In this document: piece after piece, positions 49,094 to 58,658 of the stretch
How positions within the stretch are numbered: position 1 is the first letter of the stretch
How the letters are laid out: every line of letters starts with the position of its first letter
Assembly (NCBI GenBank): GCA_934255455.1
Contig: CAKQNS010000001.1
Location: forward strand, 62,001-126,000
Direction: 5' to 3'
DNA: 64,000 bases
Source of the DNA: an uncultured Alphaproteobacteria bacterium
Lineage (GTDB): Bacteria; Pseudomonadota; Alphaproteobacteria; Rs-D84
Notes under the pieces: generated by a model
Databases searched by the model: none
What the model was told of the DNA's origin: nothing
Seen by the model: only the letters and a program-made list of their open reading frames with translations
Program-made: the position numbers and the translations under genes

Positions 49094-50452
49094 ATGCGCA
49101 CACATCAAAGTGGAAATTTTTTATTACAGGCGTTGCTGGCATTGACATGTATTTTTGCATTTATGCCGTTTGTTGCAACGCGCCTGGCCACGCGGGATAC
49201 GGCGGCGCAAATGTATGCATCAACGCGCCAGATTGATATTGCGCATACCGCTGCACGAATATTTGTGCGCGAAAATGCAAATGCGTTGGCGTATAGTCAA
49301 ACCGTATTTTCTGGAAATAATTTCGTTGATACATTGGAACCCTATGGGTTGCCATTGGGGTTTATTCCGCGTACCGCCATGGGGCAAAATATATCACTGG
49401 TTGTGGACAAAGATGCCACAAATGTATCGGCATATTTGAAAATGACGGGTGGCGATATGTCTGGTGTGCAATTGGCGGAAATGGCGCGGCGCATTGGTTT
49501 TTATGCGTCGGTTGATAATGGCGATTTAATCGTTGGAATTGCATTGGACGATGCCTATTCCGATGTGGTGCGTCGCAATGATATTGATTTAGATTCGGGG
49601 GCATTTCTGGCCGATTTGAATATGGGCGGATATTCATTGGAAAACATAGGCGGTATTATAATGCGACGCGGCGAATTTGAAACCGGTGAATTTACAACAC
49701 TGTCATTGGTTGGTGCCGAAAATGGGCGCAAGGTTAAAAACGCTATTAAGGTCATCAACACAGATAAATCGGTATTTCAAAGCGCAGATGGGACATCGGC
49801 GTTGTCGTTGACACGGGGCAGTTTATCGGTTGCCAGTGTTGATGCGCGCACGGTTGCCGCATTTGGCGATACCGGGAATTTTACCGCGCGCAGTGCCGCA
49901 ACATACGATTTTGCAATGACGGCGGGCCGTACCAGTTTTACCGGGCCAAATGAATGGAATGTTCATGGCAATGTGGTCAGTGATAAAATAAATTTCAGTG
50001 TCGAGCGTCTGGAAATCAGTTCGTTTTTGAATGCATCGCGCGGTCAGGATGTTTATATCAATACCGATACTTTGGAATATTCCGCAAACAGTGGCATCCA
50101 GGTTGGTTCAATTGCAACATCAAATATAACTATGCGTGACCAAACATCCGATGCATTGTCCCAGGGACAAACGGGCGCGGTTATTTTGGATATACGACCG
50201 GCTGGCACATCAATATTGCCGGACATTTTGGTAAACGGTATTGACAATGCGGCGTTTGCAATTATTGCATCACCATCCCGCGACAGCGCGGATACAATCG
50301 ATTGTCGTTCGGTAATTTCATCAACCGACAGTTCATATAACGCCAAATCGTTGGCACAATATGTTGTGTGCCAATATATGTATTGGGTGCGGCTGGAACA
50401 ACGCATAGATATAAAACAATGTTTATTGGATGGCAAAAGTGATTGTGAATAA
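49094..50452 (+). CDS. Giant pseudopilin-like protein 1
   Basis: The 452-aa protein has a seven-residue leader (MRTHQSG) followed by a hydrophobic stretch NFLLQALLALTCIFAFMPFV that resembles the N-terminal helix of prepilins, though lacking Glu5. The rest is a long, beta-rich region with a SLENIGGIIMRRGEF segment after DLNMGG, as found in shufflon-type PilV or fibre proteins. The last 60 residues hold Cys residues (DCRSVI, YVVCQY, QCLLDG, SDCE). It begins 41 bases after a GTAGGAGGG site and overlaps the next gene by 23 bases. It is one of three tandem related genes. Confidence 0.6.
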   Translation: MRTHQSGNFLLQALLALTCIFAFMPFVATRLATRDTAAQMYASTRQIDIAHTAARIFVRENANALAYSQTVFSGNNFVDTLEPYGLPLGFIPRTAMGQNISLVVDKDATNVSAYLKMTGGDMSGVQLAEMARRIGFYASVDNGDLIVGIALDDAYSDVVRRNDIDLDSGAFLADLNMGGYSLENIGGIIMRRGEFETGEFTTLSLVGAENGRKVKNAIKVINTDKSVFQSADGTSALSLTRGSLSVASVDARTVAAFGDTGNFTARSAATYDFAMTAGRTSFTGPNEWNVHGNVVSDKINFSVERLEISSFLNASRGQDVYINTDTLEYSANSGIQVGSIATSNITMRDQTSDALSQGQTGAVILDIRPAGTSILPDILVNGIDNAAFAIIASPSRDSADTIDCRSVISSTDSSYNAKSLAQYVVCQYMYWVRLEQRIDIKQCLLDGKSDCE

Positions 50453-51641
50453 ATCGATGTTTTTTGAAAATCCGTCGCGCGGCGCCAGTATGACCGAAGT
50501 TATTTTGGCCATGGCTATTGTCGCAGTTGTTGCGCCGTTTTTATATGGCCAGATTTCCGATACATCGGCATCAATTCGCGATATGGCGTATGCACGCAAT
50601 ATTATTGCAACACGTGATGTTGCAATGAACTATGTTCGTATAAATCAGTCAGATTGGCCGCCCCAGGCCCAGATACGATTATCCGAAGATGAATTGGCGG
50701 AAATTTCGGAATCGGCCGTGGCGGGATTTATTGATAAATATTCGGTGCGCGGCGCCACGGTGACCGATGTATATTTGGCGTTTGATACGGCAACGGCGAT
50801 TGATGCCGCACGCATAGCGCGATATGTCGGGGGTGATGCGGCGGTTGTGTCCGACGATAAAATTGCATACGGTACAAATTGGGCCGTGTCGGCGCCGGAT
50901 TTTATGCCGGGTCAATTGATATACCGCGCATCGCGTGACACATCGGGAATTGATACATCAAAGTATTTGCATCGTGCGTCGTCCGACGATGACGCGTTGA
51001 ATATGATGATGCGTAATTTGAATATGGGCGGGAACAGTATATTTAACGTTGGTACTGTCATCGCAAAATCTGCGCGTCTGCGCAGTGCCAGTGCTGTATT
51101 TGCCGATGCGCAAACGGTTGACGCACGAACGGTCTATTTTCCACGTGGCGCAAATATTGACGGGGCTGGGGTTGCGTTTGGTGGTATGCGTGTCACGGGC
51201 GATATTGCGGGTTTTCGCAACATAAATGCCGACAATATGAATGGAAACACATATACCACAAATGGTCGTATTGTGACCGACCGCGCAACGGTAAAGAAAT
51301 CGGTAAATGTTGCGCGCGATTTTGTTATTAAATCCAGCAGTCTGCGCACCATCAGTGGTTTTACGGGTATAATGGCAAACTCGGTCAAAACGCCCTATGT
51401 TTCCGCCGAAGAAATTATATTCTATGATAATTTTGGTTTGACATTATCGGGTGAATTATTGATGTCTACGACCGCACCATTGAAATTGGGCAGTTGGACA
51501 TTCCCATCAACCAGTAATCCAAAATTTAACAATTTGACATTTGACCGGGCGAAAATTCCAGCCGCGCCATCGCGTGATGAATTCGGCGCAATAAAATCCA
51601 GCGAATGGAAATCGGTACCGCCAAAGGATAGACTGCCATGA
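50430..51641 (+). CDS. Giant pseudopilin-like protein 2
   Basis: The 403-aa product has a longer leader ending NPSRG, then ASMTEVILAMAIVAVVAPFL, a better prepilin match with Glu at position 5 after the cleavage site. Then comes a helix and a long beta-rich region with LNMGGNSIFNVGTVIAKSAR, like its neighbours. An internal ATG at 50457 could be the true start; neither has a strong ribosome binding site, and the gene overlaps its predecessor. The C-terminal end (ASRDEF... WKSVPPKDRLP) is short and Lys-rich. Probably exported and built into a pilus-like fibre. Confidence 0.6.
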   Translation: MAKVIVNKSMFFENPSRGASMTEVILAMAIVAVVAPFLYGQISDTSASIRDMAYARNIIATRDVAMNYVRINQSDWPPQAQIRLSEDELAEISESAVAGFIDKYSVRGATVTDVYLAFDTATAIDAARIARYVGGDAAVVSDDKIAYGTNWAVSAPDFMPGQLIYRASRDTSGIDTSKYLHRASSDDDALNMMMRNLNMGGNSIFNVGTVIAKSARLRSASAVFADAQTVDARTVYFPRGANIDGAGVAFGGMRVTGDIAGFRNINADNMNGNTYTTNGRIVTDRATVKKSVNVARDFVIKSSSLRTISGFTGIMANSVKTPYVSAEEIIFYDNFGLTLSGELLMSTTAPLKLGSWTFPSTSNPKFNNLTFDRAKIPAAPSRDEFGAIKSSEWKSVPPKDRLP

Positions 51642-52951
51642 AAAAAATAACATGCGGAATTTTTGGTAATTCAAATGCAAACCGCGGCGGTATGCTGATG
51701 GAGTTGTTGTTGAGTGTTGCGCTGGTCGGAATTGCAATTCCGTTTTTATTTCAATACCAAAATCGTGCGGTGCGGCGCACCGAAAATATTGTCGTCGCGC
51801 GCGAAATGGAAAACATCCAATCGGCATTGGAACGATACATCGTGGCCAATCGCGAAAGTTTACTGAACACGGTTGGAAAAAATATCACGCGTTTGGAAAT
51901 TTCTGACTTGTCTGATTTCGGATTGAATGACAATTTGATTCGTGGTGGTCGTGAATATCAATTGCGTATATTGAAATCAAACGACAGTGGTGGAAAATCC
52001 AGTTTACAGGGTGTTGTCGTTATGTCTGATGCAGATATAACCCCAATTCGCACACGCGAAATAGTATCATTGGGGGCGGGAAAAATTGGTTTTGTTGATA
52101 ATGCGCGCACATACGGTGCGTATGGCACATTTCGTGCCGATAATATCGATTTTGGTGTAAATGCCGACACTGGTTTGGTTGCAACAACTGCGGTCAATCG
52201 TGATAACGCGCTGTATTTATGGCGTGTGCCGTCGGACAATGCGTCTGATGCCACAATGCAGGCCGGATTAAACCTGGGGGGGCATGATATAGTTGATGCC
52301 GCGTTTATCAATGGTACATCGGCGCAGATGAACGAAACATTGACAATTGGGCGCGCGGTCACAAATGATTTAATTTTCCAAACGCGACCAACGATTGATG
52401 GGAAATTCAATGTTAAAAACGCGGTCGTATCGGGCAGTTTGACCGCCGATTCCCGCACCATGGATGTGTCGGGCGCGTTTCGTTTGGCCGACATTGGGAA
52501 ATTTTCCAGTTTTACAGTTGACGATTTGTGGGTGTCGAATTTAACCCTGGGGGGATTGTCAATATCTGATAAAACCAAACCCACGGTTTTACATGTAAAT
52601 GATTCCATTGATATGACATCTGGGCGCATTACGGCAATGTATGTGACGGTTGGTTTTACCGGGTCAATTACGCCGCGTTTGATTGTCAGTAAACGCATAG
52701 AAGATTCGACAAATCCGGCATATTTCTGGGATGTTAAAACCGGCGATGCGCATTTTGCCGATATGACATTGATAGAATTAAATCGTATGGTATCTGATGT
52801 TTTGCGCACAACGCGCGGTAATACGGAATCATACCTGTTGTTTTCGTCGGTCGCGGCAAATAAAAATGCCACAGTTGGCGATTTTATGAACGCACTGAAT
52901 GAAATTCAACGCCGTGTTCGTGCAAAATATAGCCGGTTGAATTTAGAATAA
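51638..52951 (+). CDS. Giant pseudopilin-like protein 3
   Basis: The 437-aa protein has a leader ending SNANRG, then GMLMELLLSVALVGIAIPFL with Glu5, the classical prepilin pattern. A helical part (ARE...IQSALERYIVANRESLL) precedes a long beta region with LNLGGHDIVDAAFINGTSAQ, the counterpart of the LNMGG segments in the other two. It overlaps the previous gene by four bases (ATGA), so all three are co-translated. The family is not one I can name; the size is about three times that of a normal pilin. Confidence 0.6.
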   Translation: MKKITCGIFGNSNANRGGMLMELLLSVALVGIAIPFLFQYQNRAVRRTENIVVAREMENIQSALERYIVANRESLLNTVGKNITRLEISDLSDFGLNDNLIRGGREYQLRILKSNDSGGKSSLQGVVVMSDADITPIRTREIVSLGAGKIGFVDNARTYGAYGTFRADNIDFGVNADTGLVATTAVNRDNALYLWRVPSDNASDATMQAGLNLGGHDIVDAAFINGTSAQMNETLTIGRAVTNDLIFQTRPTIDGKFNVKNAVVSGSLTADSRTMDVSGAFRLADIGKFSSFTVDDLWVSNLTLGGLSISDKTKPTVLHVNDSIDMTSGRITAMYVTVGFTGSITPRLIVSKRIEDSTNPAYFWDVKTGDAHFADMTLIELNRMVSDVLRTTRGNTESYLLFSSVAANKNATVGDFMNALNEIQRRVRAKYSRLNLE

Positions 52952-52971
52952 TTTGTGGTATAAGGATAATT

Positions 52972-53490
52972 ATGAAAATAACTTGTGATTTTTGCAAAAC
53001 CGAATATTCGGTTTCAAAACGCCCCAATGGTGCGGTGAAATGTGCAATATGTGGCAATACATGGGTGCCGCCAAATGCAAATCGTCGTGGACCGTTTATG
53101 GTGTTCTTTGCGGCGCTGTGCGCGTTGTTGTCGGCAATTGTGTTTACCGTTGCGGTTATCACACGGCATCAAATGGACGCAAAAAATCCACAAACATTGG
53201 TCGCAACGGCCACGGCTGTCCATGCAAAAACCGATGCAGAAACTGGTACAACCCGTTTGGTTGTTGATGGTGTTGTGGCAAATTATTCTGATGAAATTTA
53301 TGGTGTGCCCGATTTGATAATTATTGCATACGACGCGGACGATAATGTTATTGCCCGCCAGAAATTTATGCCATCGGCAACTTTGCTGGATGCGGGAACG
53401 CGCGTGAATTTTTCACATACCGTGTCGGTGCCGGCAACCGGTGTTAAACGCGTGTCGGTTGAATTGGCAAATATGGGGGATAAAAAATGA
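52972..53490 (+). CDS. Zinc-ribbon membrane protein (MJ0042/DUF3426-like)
   Basis: The 172-aa product opens with a CxxC...CxxC ribbon (CDFCKTEY and CAICGNTW) typical of the MJ0042 domain, then one membrane helix (VFFAALCALLSAIVFTVAVI) and a beta-rich DUF3426-like domain (residues 75-172). In other alphaproteobacteria such proteins are near translation or cell-division genes and their role is unknown. It starts 20 bases after giant pseudopilin 3 and overlaps the next gene by four bases. Confidence 0.7.
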   Translation: MKITCDFCKTEYSVSKRPNGAVKCAICGNTWVPPNANRRGPFMVFFAALCALLSAIVFTVAVITRHQMDAKNPQTLVATATAVHAKTDAETGTTRLVVDGVVANYSDEIYGVPDLIIIAYDADDNVIARQKFMPSATLLDAGTRVNFSHTVSVPATGVKRVSVELANMGDKK

Positions 53491-53972
53491 AATTGTTGAA
53501 TGTATTTTTGATGTTGGGCATATTTTGCATATCGCCATGTTTGGCTGATAATGCTGGTGGTTCTAATGACCCGGCCGTGGTTCAACGCATCAGTGTTTTT
53601 TCCACCAGCACCGATTGGCAGGCGTTGACCGGTCTGCAATTGCACCAATACACTGGCGAATTCAAAACCGATAAAAAATTGGTTGGATCGCGCGGTCTGG
53701 AATTATATTACCTGGATGGGTTCCCGTGCTATGGTTTGGGATATGGTGTTCGTGTGTGGATTGGACCAAATGGCAAATATGACGGTAATTTGCAAATTGC
53801 ATGCGTATATGCACCAACCGAAATCAATTTTACATATCGAAATGTCACACGTGACGCAGACCAAGGCCAAAGCACCGGTATGATTACATGCCCGGTGTCT
53901 GATTCTGGACGCAAATTATCAATTGATTTGTCGAAATGCCGCGTTGGCGACAATTGGTCTGAATATAAATAG
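53487..53972 (+). CDS. Secreted protein of unknown function
   Basis: I do not recognise this 161-aa protein. It has a cleavable signal (LLNVFLMLGIFCISPCLA). After it comes a beta-rich domain with three cysteines at distances that could form disulfides (GFPCYGLGYG, IACVYAP and ITCPVSD) plus SKCRVG. It overlaps the zinc-ribbon gene by four bases and precedes rluD by eight, so all three are probably co-transcribed. No catalytic motif is visible. Confidence 0.6.
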   Translation: MKLLNVFLMLGIFCISPCLADNAGGSNDPAVVQRISVFSTSTDWQALTGLQLHQYTGEFKTDKKLVGSRGLELYYLDGFPCYGLGYGVRVWIGPNGKYDGNLQIACVYAPTEINFTYRNVTRDADQGQSTGMITCPVSDSGRKLSIDLSKCRVGDNWSEYK

Positions 53973-53980
53973 GTTTTTTT

Positions 53981-54940
53981 ATGTCTGAATTACGCGAGTT
54001 TATTGTTGATGATGCGGCGGCCAGCGTGCGGTTGGATAAATTTTTGTCGGGCGCAATGCCCGAATTTTCGCGCAGCGAGATTCAACGTTTCGCCGTTAAA
54101 TTGAACAACGCGCCGGGGCGGTTTTCTACGCGCGTGCGCACGGGCGATGCGGTGTCGGTTGAAATTCCGGCACAAACAACGGATAACGCCGCCGATAATA
54201 TTTCGACCGATTTTGATCTGGATGTTTTATACGAGGACGACGACATAATCGTAATTGATAAACCGCGTGGTGTCGTTATGTACCCATCGGCGGGGAACAA
54301 AACTGGAACATTGGTTCAAAATATATTGGCACATTGTGCATTGTCTCCGTTGGGGGGCACAACGCGTCCGGGGGTGGTTCACCGCCTGGACAAGGATACC
54401 AGTGGCGTTATGGTGTTCGCAAAATCAGATTCGGCATTTCGCACATTGGTCAAAACATTTTCATCACACGATTTGGTGCGCCGCTATGTCGCATTTGTTT
54501 GGGGCATTCCAAATTGGGAGGGCGCCGACATAACCGGCAACATTGCCCGTTCATCGCGCAACCGCCAGAAAATGAGTATGGTAAAATCCGGTGGCAAACC
54601 CGCCCACACCCAGGTAAATGTTATGGACACATGGCCGCGCGCCGGTGTTTCGGCGTTTCGGTGCAATTTGCTGACTGGGCGCACGCACCAAATTCGTGTT
54701 CATTTGTCGGCGCATGGGTTTCCGGTGCTGTGTGACCCGGTGTATGGTCGTGGTGCGTCCCGCCTGGGCAGTGTGCGCGACCCAGAATTGCTGGAATTTA
54801 TAAAAACACACAATGGCCAGATGTTGCATGCCGAATATTTGGAATTTGACCATCCGACAACCGGCGCGCGCGTTCATTTCAAATCGCATTTGCCATTTGA
54901 TATGTCTGAATTAAAATCTATATTGGATGACATCGGATAA
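53981..54940 (+). CDS. 23S rRNA pseudouridine synthase RluD family
   Basis: The 319-aa protein has an N-terminal S4-like segment (RLDKFLSGAMPEFSRSEIQR) and a catalytic domain with DDDIIVIDKPRGVVMYPSAG and HRLDKDTSGVMVFAKSD, where the Asp is catalytic. LLTGRTHQIRVHLSAHGFPV and DPVYG follow. RluD makes pseudouridines 1911, 1915 and 1917 in helix 69 of 23S rRNA; RluC is the close alternative. It starts eight bases after the preceding secreted-protein gene and is ended by a terminator. Confidence 0.9.
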   Translation: MSELREFIVDDAAASVRLDKFLSGAMPEFSRSEIQRFAVKLNNAPGRFSTRVRTGDAVSVEIPAQTTDNAADNISTDFDLDVLYEDDDIIVIDKPRGVVMYPSAGNKTGTLVQNILAHCALSPLGGTTRPGVVHRLDKDTSGVMVFAKSDSAFRTLVKTFSSHDLVRRYVAFVWGIPNWEGADITGNIARSSRNRQKMSMVKSGGKPAHTQVNVMDTWPRAGVSAFRCNLLTGRTHQIRVHLSAHGFPVLCDPVYGRGASRLGSVRDPELLEFIKTHNGQMLHAEYLEFDHPTTGARVHFKSHLPFDMSELKSILDDIG

Positions 54941-54968
54941 CCCGGGGCAATTGCCCCATTTTTTTACC
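54940..54968 (+). terminator. Intrinsic terminator after the RluD-family gene
   Basis: GGGGCAATTGCCCC stem with seven Ts. Confidence 0.85.
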
Positions 54969-55043
54969 CGTATTTTCATATATTTTTGTTTCAAAGATGG
55001 GGATTTTATGATATAGTAAATCATAAATAATGGAGAGGAACAG

Positions 55044-58000
55044 ATGAACTTTCTGACAAAATATATCAGTTTTGTGGCGGTTTTTGCCTGCATTCCGGCG
55101 GCGTTTGGTGCGACCGCGCGGCCCAGTGTTATGTCGAATGCGGCGCGTCGTATGCCGACTTTGTCGACATCGGTTGCTGGGGCGACCACTACAACCACGA
55201 CCACAACAACAAACCTGTTGGCGGACAGTGCATGTATCGACGCATATTCGGCATGTATCAAGGGTGCGGACGCATGTGGCGCCGGGTTTGAAGAATGCAC
55301 GAACAAGGTTCTGTTCCATGCGAAAATGCCGCAATGTCTGTCCACATTGGCGAATTGTGGGACATCTGGCATAACCAGTTTGTTCGGCACATCGGCGGTC
55401 GGGTCATTGGCCACCGTGTCTTCTAAAAACAGTTATGGCGAAATCACCGACTATACATATCCCACCGATGGCAGTGTTTTGGGGCAAATGATAACCGCCG
55501 CGGCAATTTCGAACAAATATGACACATCGAATTGCGTTAAACGCTATACATCATGTTTGAAAAAGGACAATGTATGTGGTGCCGATTTTGAATTGTGCAC
55601 AACAAACAGCGAATTCAAAAAACAGATGGTGTTCTGTGATTCTACATTGGCGCGTTGCCAGTCCGAAGGGTTGACCCAATTGTTTGGTTCAACCACAACG
55701 ACAATATCACCATCAGCAACCAGTCGCATTGGTGAAATGATTGCCGAGGGCGCATCCCTGGCCGCAATCAACGCAGTTTCCACATGTTACAAGGTTGTTG
55801 ATCAATGTATCTTGAATGCATGTGCGGAAAATCCATATAAATGCTTTGAAAACGCATCCAGCGATGTCGTTGCGGCGGCAACCGCGGTCAACACCGGTGC
55901 CGATACCGCGTCGGATACGGTTGCAACCACCGATACAATCAGCACATCGGCCATTTCCGGATATATCAAAAGCGCATGTCTGGACACGATTGGTGGCAAT
56001 AAATACTGCTATGCCACGTTCAAGGGTAATGGGGCAATGCCATCTGCGTCACAATTAAAAGACGCCGATAACCAGGAAGAGGTTTATGATGAGGCTTATT
56101 CCGCCCGTATGAACACGGCGATGAAATCAAAAATTACCGATTTGGTTGAAAAGTTTGATACACGCGCAAAACAAAAATGCACCGAAACCATCAAATCATG
56201 CGCAATGCGTGTTTGTGGTGGCGGTGTTGGCGCGGCATGCTATTCATCGGTGTTTGGCGGTACCGATAAATCAATCAACGGGGCCGCAACATACAACGAT
56301 ATTCAAACCGGATGTGCGGCGGTCGTGAATACTGATTTGAATTGTAAATATGCGGCACTGAACCCCAGTGGTGTGGGTACATATTCGTATGCATATATTA
56401 AATCAGACGCATTCACAACACTGTTCCCGGAATATGACGACAGCAAAACCGACCCAATTGGTGTGGTTGCGGCATTGAATGCGGCATTGTCCAATGCATA
56501 CAGCGATGCGGCAATTGCCCAAATGAAAAAGCAATGCCAATCCGTTGCGACCAGTTGCGTAAAATCTATGTGCGGTACCGATTATGTAAATTGCTATCGC
56601 AATCGTACCGATATGTATTCCAGTCTGACAAATACCGGAAACACAACCTTTGATATGTCTATGAACAAGGTTGGCGGTGTTTTGGATTACACGGTTGTTT
56701 TGGGATTGTGCCTGGATACCGTTAAAAACGCATCCTCGTGCGAAGAACATTTGGCCATTGAACAGCAAAAGTTGAAAATGAAAAATAAGGCAGCCGATTC
56801 TGGATCATGGGGCTCGGCCAGCAATGTACGCAGTGGCTGGATTGATGCCGGAGCGGCAACAACAATTGATACCACACAAGTTCAATCTGTTGACGATAAT
56901 GGCAACAAGGTGTGCACAAATGCTAGTGGGGACGAAGGCATATGTGATACGGTTGATGAAAATGGCAATGTGTTTGATACGCCTGTGATGATTTCATACA
57001 ACAAACAGATTGAAAATACAGCGGCATCTACATTGTTCCGTGATTTAATCTATGATATTGAAAAGGAAGCCCAGGCGAAATATAACGCCAAGCTGACCAA
57101 GGAACAAAATATGTGCTTGTCGTCGAATAACGGCGGTCTGGTTGGTAATAAAGACACCGGCAGTACATACATGTGGGTCAAACTGAAATCCAGCAAGGTT
57201 CCAAAGAACTATGCGGTGAATGGTTTGAAAACAAATCAATTTGTGGCCAGCAACGATTTGTACGGTTCGTTCTGTCGTATCCGTGTGACATTGCAATCGG
57301 ATGACAAGCAAATCCAAGAAGCCATTCGTAATGGGGGCGATTGGGGTACCGCATACTTTGCCGTTGGCGACAGTTTCACCTGTGGCAGCTGGATTCCATC
57401 CAGTGCGCTGGAAACATTGGCAGATGCCGTTGCCGACAAAGCGGTTGACGGTATGGCCGACCAACAGAAAAAGACCCGCGCTTGGGTGACCGCGGCCAGT
57501 GTTCTGGCGGGTAACGTTGGCGGCGGTTTCGGCGGATATTACCTGGGTAAATCGTTTACCGATGGTAAATTGGCCGGTCTGAACAGCAAGGCCAAGGGCA
57601 CACAGTTTACATCGGAACAGATGGCGAAAAACTGTGGCGAATATGTTGACGCAGCCAAAGAGCAAATAGAGATTGCAAACAACGAATCTGGCAATGCGTC
57701 AGAACGCAAAACCGCGGCGAATAATGCAAAATCGTATGCGGAAACAGCGGTCGATTATGCGGACAAATTGGGTGTATTGGAGACATATACCAAGGCCGTG
57801 ACCGACGCATTCACCACCAATGGCGATAAATCAATTACCATTGGCGCAAATGCCGTCGCATCATTGGATGCATTGAAATCAAAATGCGATGCCGCCAAGG
57901 ATGGCAGCCAGGTTAAGTCCAAGGATCGTTCGTGGATTACGCCGACAACAACGGCCATAACCGCGGTTGTTGGTGGTGCGGCGACTGGTGGAATTGCATG

Positions 58001-58157
58001 GGCCGCAACCAAGAGTGTTCAGGATAAGAAGTTGTCCGAGGCCGAACAGGCGGCATACGACGAATGGATGAACGCTGTTGGTAAACATATTACATGCTAT
58101 ATCGGTGGCGACGAGGCCGGTGCATACGGCGATACAATTACCACCAGCATTGATTAA
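55044..58157 (+). CDS. Large secreted cysteine-rich protein, unknown family
   Basis: I do not recognise this 1037-aa protein. It has a signal peptide (ISFVAVFACIPAAFGATA) and begins a poly-Thr stretch (ATTTTTTTTT). Two similar modules of about 45 residues follow: CIDAYSACIKGADACGAGFE with NCGTSGITSLFG at the end, and CVKRYTSCLKKDNVCGADFE with RCQSEGLTQLFG. Further Cys pairs recur throughout (CTETIKSCAMRVCGG, CQSVATSCVKSMCGT). Near residues 810-840 and 970-990 two glycine-rich hydrophobic segments (VLAGNVGGGFGGYYLGKSF and ITAVVGGAATGGIAWAA) may insert in membranes. The arrangement suggests an outer-surface protein with many disulfides. A promoter-like region and GGAGAGG precede the start. Confidence 0.7.
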   Translation: MNFLTKYISFVAVFACIPAAFGATARPSVMSNAARRMPTLSTSVAGATTTTTTTTTNLLADSACIDAYSACIKGADACGAGFEECTNKVLFHAKMPQCLSTLANCGTSGITSLFGTSAVGSLATVSSKNSYGEITDYTYPTDGSVLGQMITAAAISNKYDTSNCVKRYTSCLKKDNVCGADFELCTTNSEFKKQMVFCDSTLARCQSEGLTQLFGSTTTTISPSATSRIGEMIAEGASLAAINAVSTCYKVVDQCILNACAENPYKCFENASSDVVAAATAVNTGADTASDTVATTDTISTSAISGYIKSACLDTIGGNKYCYATFKGNGAMPSASQLKDADNQEEVYDEAYSARMNTAMKSKITDLVEKFDTRAKQKCTETIKSCAMRVCGGGVGAACYSSVFGGTDKSINGAATYNDIQTGCAAVVNTDLNCKYAALNPSGVGTYSYAYIKSDAFTTLFPEYDDSKTDPIGVVAALNAALSNAYSDAAIAQMKKQCQSVATSCVKSMCGTDYVNCYRNRTDMYSSLTNTGNTTFDMSMNKVGGVLDYTVVLGLCLDTVKNASSCEEHLAIEQQKLKMKNKAADSGSWGSASNVRSGWIDAGAATTIDTTQVQSVDDNGNKVCTNASGDEGICDTVDENGNVFDTPVMISYNKQIENTAASTLFRDLIYDIEKEAQAKYNAKLTKEQNMCLSSNNGGLVGNKDTGSTYMWVKLKSSKVPKNYAVNGLKTNQFVASNDLYGSFCRIRVTLQSDDKQIQEAIRNGGDWGTAYFAVGDSFTCGSWIPSSALETLADAVADKAVDGMADQQKKTRAWVTAASVLAGNVGGGFGGYYLGKSFTDGKLAGLNSKAKGTQFTSEQMAKNCGEYVDAAKEQIEIANNESGNASERKTAANNAKSYAETAVDYADKLGVLETYTKAVTDAFTTNGDKSITIGANAVASLDALKSKCDAAKDGSQVKSKDRSWITPTTTAITAVVGGAATGGIAWAATKSVQDKKLSEAEQAAYDEWMNAVGKHITCYIGGDEAGAYGDTITTSID

Positions 58158-58187
58158 AAAAAATGCCCCATCTGGGGCATTTTTAAT
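58156..58187 (+). terminator. Intrinsic terminator after the large Cys-rich gene
   Basis: AAATGCCCC/GGGGCATTT stem with T-run. Confidence 0.85.
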
Positions 58188-58655
58188 TCCCCGCCATCGG
58201 AGGGGTGGCCGCGTAGCGGCCGGGGAGGGTTATTGTTAGAGAGCAATGAGCATCCGTCTCCGCTACGCTCCGCCGCGATAAAAAGTTCAGAGTTCAAAGT
58301 GCAAAGTTCAAAGAATGTGTCCGCCGTTGGCGGACAGCATTGATTTACCTGGATCCCGTGGTCAAGCCCCGGGATGACACATAAAATAAATACCGTGATA
58401 TAAACTTAGACAATATTTGTAAGATAAAAAAAGATGCACAGACCTTGTCATCCCGGTACTTGACACCGGGCCCCACGGAATTTACCAATTCCGCGGGGGG
58501 CGGGCGTCAGGGTGACGATTGTAAAATAATAAATCGCCTGCACCCGAACAATATCCGTAAAATTTGGTAATCAACCATAAAACTTTATCACTCTATCACT
58601 AAAAAACTCGCGCGGGTGTATTTTTGTCTTTCCCGTTGGGAAAATTTATGTTAAA
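58188..58655. repeat. Dispersed intergenic repeat cluster 9
   Basis: This 500-base gap has no gene. It holds a GGCCGCGTAGCGGCC palindrome, TTAGAGAGCAATGAG, a GCATCCGTCTCCGCTACGCT module, GTTCAGAGTTCAAAG units, GTCCGCCGTTGGCGGAC, an ATCCCGTGGTCAAGCCCCGG stretch, a GTCATCCCGGTACTTGACAC module, GGCCCCACGGAATTTACC with its partner, and AT-rich sequence to the next gene. A TTGTCT and TATGTT pair 17 bases apart (58624-58652) may be the next gene's promoter. Confidence 0.75.
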
Positions 58656-58658
58656 ATT

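Noticed and set aside
51958..52872. A 304-codon minus-strand frame inside giant pseudopilin 3
   Set aside because: It lies completely within a gene with a proper prepilin start and has no ribosome binding site.
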